Source: Cherax quadricarinatus
Taxonomy: Eukaryota; Arthropoda; Malacostraca; Decapoda; Parastacidae
Assembly: GCF_038502225.1 (NCBI RefSeq)
Contig: NC_091298.1
Location: 44,094,663 to 44,158,662, forward strand
Direction: 5' to 3'
DNA: 64,000 nucleotides
The notes beneath the pieces were generated by a model. That model was not told the DNA's origin. It did not search any database and saw only the letters and a list, made by a program, of their open reading frames with translations. Below are positions 52,985-62,423 of this stretch, piece by piece. The stretch's first letter is position 1; the number at the start of each line of letters is the position of its first letter. Made by a program: the position numbers and the translations under genes.

Positions 52985-53420
52985 TATTCCAATAGCAGGT
53001 CAAATCCTAAACACCATTTGTCTCCATTTGCTACTGTCCAACACGCTCACGCTTGATTGCTGAAAGTCTAAGCCCCTTGTGCACAAAACCACCTTTACCC
53101 CCTCTCTCAAATCTTCCCTAGGCCGACCCCTACCCCGCCTTCCCTCCACTGCAGATTTATACACTCTCCAAGTCATTCTATTTCGTTCCATCCTCTCTAT
53201 ATGTCCAAATCACCTCAATAACTCCTCCTCAGCCCTCTGGATAATATTTTTCGTAATCCCACACCTCCTCCTAATCTCCAAACTACGGATTCTCTGCATT
53301 ACATTCACTCCAAACACATTGCCCTCAGACATGACGTCTGTACTGCCTCCAGCCTTCTCCTTGTTGCAACATTCATCAACCATGTTATTCCTTCGACGAA
53401 GTCATTAATGTAAATCTTGA
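52985..53420 (-). pseudogene. LINE-D-type element, C-terminal fragment
   Basis: On the minus strand: MVDECCNKEKAGGSTDVMSE, NVMQRIRSLEIRRRCGITKN, then HIERMERNRMTWRVYKSAVE and GRRGRGRPREDL...CTRGLDFQQSSVSV. Such Arg/Gly-rich ends are common in RT proteins of RTE/Jockey-like LINEs. One in-frame stop (TGA in place of the Trp before FGHIE) and a frame change near 53330 break it. Confidence 0.75.
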
Positions 53421-54389
53421 GCAACAGTCGTGTGACGGATGAGCCTAGCGAGTTTTTCGTTCTTGTCTGAGATTATTATGATGGCTTCTCTCATCTTTGA
53501 ACAACTATATCATCAGATTAAGGCTGAGTTAGAGGATACTACAAAAGATTCGGTGTCTTAAAAGGATATAAGCAAGGACGTTGAAAACAGCCGCTTGAAT
53601 GATGGGACCAAAGACTAGAAACTGACAGGAACGAATAGCATAAAGCTGAAGAATAGAGAGGTTTAGGAGGCTGCTGAGGAGATCAATAATTTATTCTCTG
53701 TGTAAATAGGCGAGTGTGGTCGACGATCCTGAACATCCCTACAACGACCAAATAGAATATTACTGTATCACTACATCACTTCGAAAGTAAGAAAATTGTT
53801 CTTTCTGGGGAATGAGATGTAGGCTATTGTTAGCCATCTTTACAACATCACGAAAGGAAACGAGACCAATCCCATTATCTGTCTCAGATGTTGGCAGACA
53901 TAGGAGTGAGACCTGATTAAGGTCGGTGATAGACAAAAAAAAAGAAGGGATGATATCTTATAAAACGTGGAATTTTGTTATAGAAGGGGTGTTGGAAATA
54001 AATGGTTGTCCAGAGCAATCTGTGCTATTTGTTGGCTGGTTAAACACTGTATGGACTTTGGCGTTCCATTCATCGATAATGGGGACCACTTCTACAGCAG
54101 AAATGACGTGTCAGCCATGGATTAAGTTCAATTGTCTAAGATTGGTGTGGGTGCTTTGGCAAGTTCAGGGCAGGGTTTTGTTAGTGATTTACACTAAAAA
54201 TAGATACAGTATGGGTTTTGGTAGGGGGAAAATGGATTGTGGAAATATTGATTTAGGCTCTAATATCACGAATTTTAAGAATTACGATAATCAAGTAACA
54301 CTGAATTAAGATGGTAATAGAAAATATGGAAAGGCAAAGTTGAGTATTGGAAAGATATAGAGAAAAATAAATATCATACATTTTATACT
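53421..54389. other. Unannotated stretch upstream of LINE-C, possible ORF1 relic
   Basis: A 127-codon plus-strand frame at 53926-54309 and charged short frames before it could be decayed ORF1 of LINE-C by position, but no motif supports this. Confidence 0.35.
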
Positions 54390-55880
54390 AATAGTTGAAG
54401 TGCCAGGAATAAGATAAATGAATTGCGTCTGGCCGCATGTGCAAGGAACATTGATGCTATTGCAATAACTGAAACATGGTAAAATTTAAAGAGTCGGGAT
54501 ATGGTTGCCGGGTACTACGTTCAGAGGTTTAAAGTGTTTCATATAGATAGATATAACAGGAAAGGGGAGTGGAGTGGCACTGAATGTCCGAGAAAGCATG
54601 AATTTGCGCACAAAAACGGGTACTAAAATTGATGGATTAGACAAAGTATCTCTTTGGGTAGAATTTCTAGAAAGGCAATAAAAATATTATTTTAGGTGTA
54701 ATATTCTGGCCCCCAAACGTAGAAAGCAACAGTAGGAGACTTCTTGGAACGAAATTGTCAGGGCTACTAGTCATGACTGGACTATTTTGACCGGTAATTT
54801 AGAGTCCAGTGACTTCCTGAAAGTAGTTCTGGACTGCATTTTGAAGCAGTTTGTAAGAACTTACCAGAGGTAATAATCTGCTAGACCTGGATTGGTCAAA
54901 TAAGAAAACCTTCGTAAATAATCTAGAGATCAACGAAGAGCTTGGTGGAAAGCGATCTCAAATTAGCAGGAGAATAAGGATAATATAGTAAAAGTCCCTG
55001 ATTTTCGTTCTGCCTATTATAATGGAAATATCTTGATTTGGGTTAACTGTCCAGTGATTCTGTTGACGATGATTATGCTTACAATAACGAAAGAAACTGC
55101 AATTATAACTTTTTTCTTAATAATATACGATGTGCTCAAAGGATATACACCCAGTTTCAATATATACTGCTTTAAAATTGAGTCCATCTTTTTGTAACGC
55201 CCTGTATATTCCCCAGAGAGAAATTAGGCCAAATAAAAATTACACCAAGTGGATGAACAGGAAACTAAAGCATCTATTAGGAGAGAAGAGAGGAATTTAT
55301 AGGCTCATCAAAATGGAAGAGGCTAACTTTTTTGTCCAATATGTTAATATCAAGAGAGAAGTAAAGAAGGAGATTAAAAACGCCAAATTCGACTATGAAA
55401 TTCAAGTAGCTAATGAATCAAAGATAAATGAGGGAATAGGACCACTGAGAACTACGTCTTAACAGCTTATTGATAAGCAGGAAATATTCTGTCTTTTTAA
55501 CAGTTATTTCTTGTCAGTATTAACACAAAAAGAAATAAATGATATCCCAGCAATTAATAATCATTCAGGTCCTGAGGACCTGAATGATTATCAAATAATT
55601 ATCAAACAAGTAGATAAACTAAAACAAAATAAATTCCCAGGCCTCGACAAACTGTTTTCGAGGGTACTTAAGAAGTTCTAGTGAGAAGTTAGTCGCTAAT
55701 AACTCTGTTACAGCATAAATCCAAACTGATGTTGAGCCGGAGATGAGTCATTCCCATCAAATTATAGCCCAATAAGGTTGACGTCAATAGTTGACGAATT
55801 ATTAAAATCGATTATAGCCGATATAATACGAAGCCACTTTGGTGAGTATAATTTGATTAGTGGGTCTCAACATGGTTCAT
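54390..55880 (+). pseudogene. LINE-C: endonuclease, linker and start of RT, decayed
   Basis: A third LINE family. 54400-54480 reads NKINELRLAACARNIDAIAITETW (endonuclease start with the catalytic Glu), followed by GGVALNVRES-like and LGVIYWPPN blocks; the DWTILTG block near 54780 corresponds to the usual GDFN region. 55130-55462 is an open linker (NYTKWMNRKLKHLLGEKRG; REVKKEIKNAKFDYE). RT begins at about 55590 with QNKFPGLDKLFS and SNYSPIRLTSIVDELL and stops near 55880 at SGSQHGS. Many stops and shifts. Catalytic RT blocks are missing. Confidence 0.8.
55557..55591. repeat. Perfect 35-bp palindrome (17-bp arms)
   Basis: ATAATCATTCAGGTCCT, one G, then its exact reverse complement, lying between the linker and RT of LINE-C. 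Confidence 0.9.
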
Positions 55881-56010
55881 GTGTGTAGGAAGCCTGTTGG
55901 TCAGTGCTAAGTAGGACTCTGTCTAATTCAACTTTTCTCACTCATAACTAGTAATCAGGCAATGAAATTGTCAGGGGATATGCTATGTACGAAGATACCT
56001 CCTCTATATT

Positions 56011-56090
56011 AGATTGAAGATGCCTACTATGTAACCGAAATGTTTTGAAATAGAGATATTTAACAATTTCACGTGTTTTACTAATAAAGA
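56011..56090 (+). ncRNA. Degenerate hammerhead-like motif at the start of a Penelope-like element
   Basis: TTGAAGA (56014-56020, for CUGANGA), GCCTAC...GTAACC as a damaged stem II, GAAA (56037-56040), then TGTTTTGAAATAGAGATATT, the counterpart of the CGTTTCCTCAATAAAGATAC tail in other copies. It lies directly upstream of Penelope-type RT sequence, which ties the hammerhead repeats to that element class. Confidence 0.5.
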
Positions 56091-57120
56091 GGTAGTGGTA
56101 TAGTTGTCTTGAATACTAACGACTACACCAACAAAATGTTAGGTCTACTAAACGATCCGAACACATGCAAACTTCACAACGCACCAAGTGGACAGCCTAA
56201 CCAAGCCTCAGAATAAGGGAAGAAACTTCAATACACAATCCCCAGCAACCTCAGACCTGCCAGTATGTACGGCCTGCCGAAGACTCACAAGCCAGGAATT
56301 CTACTGAGATCTGTCTGTCTCTGTAATAGGCAGTGCCCCACCAGCTCTCAGGGATTCTACTAAAACACCTTTCTAAACTCTAGGGCACAATCATTCAAAC
56401 ACATATTCAAGACTCTGGTGATCTCTTCAACCGCATCCACAACATTAATGTCAGGAACAAGAAACTCTCTAGCCTAGACGTGACATTGCTATTTAGCAAG
56501 GTACCCATAGCATAATCCAGTGGTCTGCGCCGGAAAATTGACGACTCCCTCGACCTTCCTGTTCCAGCTAACAATTTCATGCACATACTGAACGATGTGT
56601 TGATTTCATATGTTTCTCTATTGAAAATGATCTTCTTTCAGTAGATTTCTGGACTCCCAAGGGGTTCTCCACTAACTGCTGTATTGGCGACCTGTACATG
56701 GAATGTCTCGAAGCCGATCGGATTTCTACTATTTCCTCTTCAATCATCTGACTCCGCTATGTTGATATAATTTTCATAACTACTAAACGCTTCAACATTC
56801 CTACTTTCTAACACAAGCTCAACTAGGTTGAGTCTTCAATCCAACATACGCTAGAAAAAGTCGATAACACTCTTCCTCTACTTGATGTTCTCTGCAGAGC
56901 CGACCATGAGCTTCGTTTTAAAATCTATCGAACACTGACCAACCAACACAATCTTTTTAACATCTGCTTTCACATACAACAAGAGTTAATTCATTTACCT
57001 TATTCCTGTCGCTTCGATTACTAACATAAAATTCATAAAGATGATTTTTCTTCTATACCTTTTCCCTGTTCAACTTTGTCTTTCCACAACATGTCGATGA
57101 ATGACACCTCAATATCCTTA
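56091..57120 (+). pseudogene. Penelope-like element RT, decayed
   Basis: Recognisable Penelope blocks in order, across several frames: TNKMLGLLNDPNTCKLHNAP; MYGLPKTHKPGIL (56260-56300); a SSLDVTSLFSKVPI-like block near 56470 that carries the first catalytic Asp; SGLPRGSPL near 56650; RYVDIIFITT near 56755, where the second Asp of the usual YVDD is Ile; and LDVLCRADHELRFKIYRTLT near 56880. These are diagnostic of Penelope-type RTs, which are related to telomerase RT. No GIY-YIG endonuclease could be recognised downstream. Stops and frameshifts make it inactive. Confidence 0.82.
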
Positions 57121-57954
57121 GTGTTTGTGTGTCCAGCCAACTATTAATATAAATTGTTTTGGATATCTATTAATTTCTAACACCATTTCTAGGCAAAACA
57201 CCACGTATTACAGGGCCACTTACCTTCTGGTCCTCAGCCCCACACTTCCCAACATCACTGCCTCTTGCACTTATACAGATAAAAGGATTTGTCCCATTAC
57301 CTCTCATAATTTTGTCAAGACGATTAACAATATCCAGGAAAACGCACCATCTGCCTCCTCTTCCTATCTCTAAGATAAAATGCCCTTTCCATAATTTTAA
57401 TCTGACTGTCCCCGACAAGAACAATGTTCTTAACTTCAAAATCGGCTTTCATCGTGATGTTCTCGAGAGTCGTTATTGGGAAGTCCTGAATCATCGACTC
57501 CACACTCGTCTGTTAACACAGAAAAATAATTCTTGGTCTCAACAGCAATCTTCTGGATTTTCTTCATCTTTACCATCGCCTCATTCGTTCTTACCAGCCT
57601 CCAGCCCATTGCACGATCATCGACGCAGCTGTTGTCTACGTCCGTTTTCCATGGAAAATCTTAGCACATCCATTTAAGCTGTTGAACCCCTCTTCCAGCT
57701 TCTTTTAATTCTGCCTTAACCTGAAGGTACAGCTTTTCAAAGTTGAGGGAAGCCATCACCACAACGTCATTTAGCCAGGAACTGAGAACTCAATTGGCAC
57801 GTCTTCACACGACAACGGCCAGCACACTGTGGAAGACTGGAAGAGAAGGGAATTAGTCACTCAGCCTAGCAGAATAATATAGAAAAGACAATACAAATGA
57901 GGTAGTCGGTCCCTCAGTATTGGAGTAGGTGTTCGGTACCATAATGTAAATTGA
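57121..57954. other. Unannotated stretch after the Penelope-like RT
   Basis: Plus-strand frames 57125-57373 and 57312-57677 have no motif I can assign; by position they could be decayed C-terminal Penelope sequence. Nothing else seen. Confidence 0.35.
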
Positions 57955-58350
57955 AGATGGGCATAAATATAGGTGATACAAATAATGTTCTGAGGATATC
58001 TCTCCAAGAAAGAACTCGAAATAATGGATTCAAATTTGATGAGATTAGGCTTAGAAAGGACGTGTAGGAAAGTACTGGTTTGGAAATAGAGTGGAACAGT
58101 TTACCATGCAGGATAATTAAAGCCATAACTTTGGGTAGCTTAAAATGTGAGTTGAATAAATACATGGATTAGAGTGACACTTGTACAGCAGGAGTTAGTC
58201 GAGTTGTCAAAGCTCATTTCTTGGAGAAACCTGGAAAATGGGTTGGACTAACATTTTTGTTAGAGTGTTTAGGTTTGAGAATAGCCTGCTTAATATGAGC
58301 CAGTAGGCCTGCTGCAGTGCTTCTCAAGTTTTTATGGTCTTATGTTAACC
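57955..58350 (+). pseudogene. LINE-C C-terminal and 3' UTR fragment 1
   Basis: Encodes SLQERTRNNGFKFDEIRLRK, then EWNSLPCRIIKAITLGSLKC and LNKYMD, with a stop after RKDV. The 3' UTR ends CAGTAGGCCTGCTGCAGTGC...TTTATGGTCTTATGTT. It is a 5'-truncated insertion. Confidence 0.82.
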
Positions 58351-58904
58351 AACTGTCTCTAGTAAAAATTAAAAATCTTAACAGATTGTTAATCTTGTGC
58401 GTCTTTGGAAACGATTACATAAAGGGAATAAATTTGTTGACTAAATCCGGAAAAATCGCGCAATAGTATTTTAAATGAAGTGTTGTAAATACGTTGCATC
58501 TTCCATGAAGGATTACAACGAAATTAAATCGCTTATTTTACTTTGATAATCTGTGTAATAAGAAATAACCATTTTATTATCCCTCTTATCCTTATCCTTC
58601 ATTCTGTTTTCATCTAGTCGGTCTACTATGGAGACGTCTCGTAATGTTAATATCGAGTAGCATTGAGAAGATATAATTATTTTTATTCTGATTATTATTT
58701 TATTATTGTAATAATAATTGTTATTACCAGTAAGATGCCCATAAAATAAAGCGGTAAGTAATTTTGGTTGTAGTTTTTGCAAGCTCAACAGGACCGAATC
58801 TAATTAAACTGTTACCCCTTTGAGGTCACCCTCGTGTAAAAGATACCTGGGAAGTGAAGGGTTAATAGGACCAGGAAAAATACGTTTTGGAATTCCCGTA
58901 ACCC
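58351..58904. other. AT-rich non-coding stretch
   Basis: No gene or recognised repeat; contains AAT/ATT-rich runs at 58675-58730. Confidence 0.5.
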
Positions 58905-59225
58905 AACCCAGCATTTTCCTGTACCTATATTTTCTTGTTCCAATGTTTTCCTGTTACATTCTTTACCTCTACCAATGTTTTCTTTTGGTAATGTTTTTCC
59001 CCACCTTTTTTTTCCTTTATCAAAGATTTTCTGTGTCACTGTTTCCCTACATCAATACTTCCATGTCCCAGTGTTTTCTGTGTCCCATTGTTTTTCTGTC
59101 TCAAATTGTTCTGTTTATCGGAACGAACAATTTTCTATTTCACTGTTTTCCAGTGAGACTGTTTTCCTGTTCCAGTATTTTCTTGTCCCAAAGTTGTAAT
59201 GTCTCAATATTTTTTTGTCCTTATG
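58905..59225. repeat. Degenerate T-rich minisatellite, about 18-20 bp unit
   Basis: Variants of CCAATGTTTTCCTGTTCC recur about 16 times with variable spacing. Copies are strongly diverged, so the array is old. Confidence 0.75.
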
Positions 59226-59269
59226 GCTGCTCGTCCCATCCATCCTAAATAATGACGAGATGTGTTTCG

Positions 59270-59725
59270 AACACTGTGGAATCCAAGAAAGACATTCCCG
59301 TATCCTAAGAGCCAGGCCGCCTTTACCTCAGTTATTTGAGAAAAGTATTTCAGTATGCTCTCTCCAGGAGAGAACCCGCAGTAATGAATTTAAATTGGGC
59401 AAGTTTAGATTTAAAAGTGATGTAGGAAAGTATTGGTTTGGAAATAGGGTAGTTGATGAGTGGAACAGTCTACCTAGTTGGGTTATTGAGGCTGAAACCT
59501 TGGGTAGTTTCAAATATAGGTTGGATAAATACATGAGTGAGAGGGGTTGGATTTGAGTGGGAGTTGCATATGAGAGTGGATAGAGTTATCAGAGCTTATT
59601 TCTTGGATGGCATTGATAATTAGGTTGAGCAAATGTTTTGTTAGGATTGTAAAGGACCTGCCAAGTATGGGCCTGTTGCAGTGTTCCTCCTTTCTAATGT
59701 TCTTATGTTCTTATATCAAAGATCC
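59270..59725 (+). pseudogene. LINE-C C-terminal and 3' UTR fragment 2
   Basis: An intact C-terminal frame (to 59556) encodes SLQERTRSNEFKLGKFRFKS, DVGKYWFGNRVVDEWNSLPS, WVIEAETLGSFKYRLDKYMS. The 3' UTR ends GGGCCTGTTGCAGTGTTCCT followed by repeated TTCTTATG. Better preserved than fragment 1. Confidence 0.85.
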
Positions 59726-59803
59726 CAGAAAGGAATTCACGTATCCCATAAGATTGGCTCACTCAACCTACCAAACGATCTCAAAAGAGTATCCCCGAAT
59801 TCC

Positions 59804-60334
59804 GTGTGTGTGTGTGTGTGTGTAACTGTGGTTGCAGGGGTCGAGTCATAGCTCCTGGCCCCTTCTCTTCACTGTCGCTACTAGGTCCACTCTCCAAATT
59901 GTTTCACTTCCTGACAGCTGTACAGCTGAAGAAATACTTCCTAACATCCCAGTGACCCATCTGATTTTTCAACTTCCAGTTGTGACCCCTTGTTGCTGTG
60001 TCACATCTCTGAAACATTCTGTCTCTGCCCACCCTGTCAATTCCTCTCAGTATTTGATATGCTGTTATCATGTTCTCCCCTTATCCCTCCTGTCTTCCAG
60101 TGTTCTCAGGTTGAGTTTCCTTAACCTTTCCTAGTAGAATAAACCCCTCAGTTCTGGGACAAGTCTTGTTGTAAACCTTTGCACTTTCTCTAATTTATGC
60201 AAGTGTTTGACCAGGTGTGGGTTCTATACTGGTGCTGCATACTAACACCAATATTCAGTTTTGTGAATGATTCGTTACTTATATATAGAAACGCTATTCT
60301 CAGGTTTGCCAGGTGCCCTTTTGCTGCCCAGTAG
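59804..60334 (-). pseudogene. LINE-A copy 10: degenerate C-terminal fragment with (TG)n at its 3' end
   Basis: (TG)n at 59804-59821, then the tail GTGGTTGCAGGGGTCGAGTC and diverged C-terminal coding sequence up to the CATACTCCAGTAT-equivalent and TTTGCCAGG blocks near 60310. It is the most diverged LINE-A copy in the window. It breaks off at MITE-1 sequence. Confidence 0.85.
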
Positions 60335-60545
60335 GTAAAACTGGTCAATTAGCAAGAACTCATTTAAAATTAAGTTCTTTTTTAAATTTTCTCTTATACG
60401 TTTAAAGACATATTTTTTCATGTATGTTAATATAAAAATTAACGATTTTGTACCAAAAGCGCAATTTAATTTAGCCTGATCCAACTAAATGTATTATATA
60501 CAAGTTCATAAGAATTTAATAATAAACAAACACAATGAAATGTAT
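60335..60545 (+). mobile_element. MITE-1, partial copy
   Basis: TAGGTAAAACTGGTCAATTA to ACACAATGAAATGTATT matches 50270-50540; left inverted terminus and right third are missing, with a 20-30 bp internal deletion. Confidence 0.8.
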
Positions 60546-61719
60546 TGATACACGACCTCAGTCTGTCATAAAAGCAAACATCTGAACTTTTAGTATCCAG
60601 AAGTTAAAATACCAGCTTATCGGGCAAGAGAGGATTGGACTCCTTCCTTATTTCAGCCAAGATGATCTTGTATACTGCAATAACATCCCTGAACTTCTTC
60701 ATCTAATGTGACTTGAATATCGACCAGGAGGTTGGCGGCTGTTTATAGACAGCTCCATTAGAAGCTTGAAATGTGTCTTATTGCACAATGGTAACCATTA
60801 TGCATCTCTTCCAATTGCTCACTCAACAAAACTTTGTTGATGACCAACAAAGTAGAGAATCGTACGTTTTCATATGCAGTCATGAGTGGTATCTGAATTA
60901 TCTTACGATGTTGATGTAATCTGTTATTATAGAGAATGAAGTGCTAGTATGTATTACATAATTTGACTTCTGCATGATCTAAAGTATAATTTCAATACGA
61001 TTTGTAAGTTAGCCCGGCCTGATCAATATATTTATCACATCTTTTATGTTTTTCAATGGGATACCAAATTTAAAAAAAAAGCTAGAGTCGATCAAATAAA
61101 GTTAATTACATTCGGAATCAGCACCACAGATTTACCCTAAAATCGATGGAATATCATTGGCCAGAAAATAAATGGTGACCATTGACTCACTAATTTATCG
61201 CTACCTTACCTAAGCTATGTGTGCCGGGAGCCACTACAATAATAAGCCAGTAATAACTCAACAAAAAGCGGCAGAACGAATGGAAATCAAGGACCCCATT
61301 GAAAATTAGTCACTTTGTTTCGCTTTTTTTTTTGGATTAACCTAGGCACACTATGTGTGAAATTGGACTTATGTGTGCCTGTACCTGAATAGATTGACTA
61401 AATCACTCTACTGCCACGCAAAACAGTCCCCAGTTTTTTAAAATTCTAAACCTCCTTAACATACAACACTCACTCTTACTATTGTGCTTACTACATTGAC
61501 AGGACATTAAAATCTAATATCACTACCATCCTGAAACACTTGATACTTGCCACTGATCTCATAGACACAACACTAGACACACAAATTTCTCTTATATTCC
61601 CAGTGCCCGACTTGGCCTTCGTAAAAACTCAATGCGCTTGCATTATTTGTGAAGTCGGCTGCATGAGGGGTCCACTGAATGGAGGAAGTTAACGATGAAG
61701 TCACCAGCACGTATCACCT
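60546..61719. other. AT-rich non-coding stretch
   Basis: No gene recognised. The last 250 bp lead into the Penelope-like repeat and may belong to a decayed element. Confidence 0.45.
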
Positions 61720-61850
61720 GCTTTGTATCGGCTGATGAAGTCACAGTGTGGTGAAACGTTTCTTCAATAAAGGTTCCCATATGTTGCATAAGTGTTTCAA
61801 TCTTCAGCTTGTCGGTTTTAAACCATTTATCACATATCAGGTAGTGTTTT
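61720..61850 (+). mobile_element. Penelope-like terminal repeat fragment with hammerhead core, plus copy
   Basis: CTGATGA (61732-61738), stem II GTCAC/GTGGT (61740-61744/61748-61752) in which two Watson-Crick pairs of the sister copy are replaced by G-U wobbles, then GAAA (61753-61756) and CGTTTCTTCAATAAAGGTTC. The tail TCGGTTTTAAACCATTTATC matches 43830-43855. Confidence 0.68.
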
Positions 61851-61951
61851 TTCATCTCTGAGTGAATTACATTTTTTAGGTTGCTACTAAACGTGTAAGA
61901 ATTTGTGTGAGATAACCTATAGACTGTTCCAACTGTAACAAATTATATATC

Positions 61952-62423
61952 GTGCCGAATAGGTAAAACTTGCAATTTTGGCTTAAATAATAACGCTCTT
62001 CCTGCCGAATAACGCAAGCGAAAATCTGTGTATGCAATAATTTCGCAAAAATCATTCTGAACCTAACGAGAAAAATATGTTTCATTATGTTTATCATTAA
62101 ATTATTGTAAACTTATCTAAAATATATTTAGTTGGATTAGGCTAAATTAAACTGAGCTTAAGACCCCTTCTAAAACTTTCTCTTATATATTTTAAGATTT
62201 TTTTTTTCATTTGTTAATAAATAAAATTAACGATTTTGTACCAAAAGAAATTTAGGAAACTTACCTACCTTTATTATAACAAGCGCAATTTAATTTATCC
62301 TAATCGAACTAAATATATTTTATATAGGTTTACAATAATTCAATAATAAACAATAGAAATAAATTTTCTCGTTAGATTCAGAATGATTTTTGAGAAATTA
62401 TTGCATACACAAATTTTCGCAAA
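61952..62423. mobile_element. MITE-1, head-to-head fold-back pair
   Basis: The left part (61952-62150) is the reversed right half of MITE-1, beginning with the terminus TCGTGCCGAATAGGTAAAAC. From about 62160 the sequence turns to the forward orientation and again contains the right half up to TTGCATACACAAATTTTCGC at 62420. It could form a stem of about 150 bp. Confidence 0.75.

Noticed and set aside
55130..55462. Independent 110-codon gene
   Set aside because: Position and composition match the endonuclease-RT linker of LINE-C.
57125..57677. GIY-YIG endonuclease of the Penelope-like element
   Set aside because: Expected by position, but I could not find the GIY and YIG blocks in any frame.
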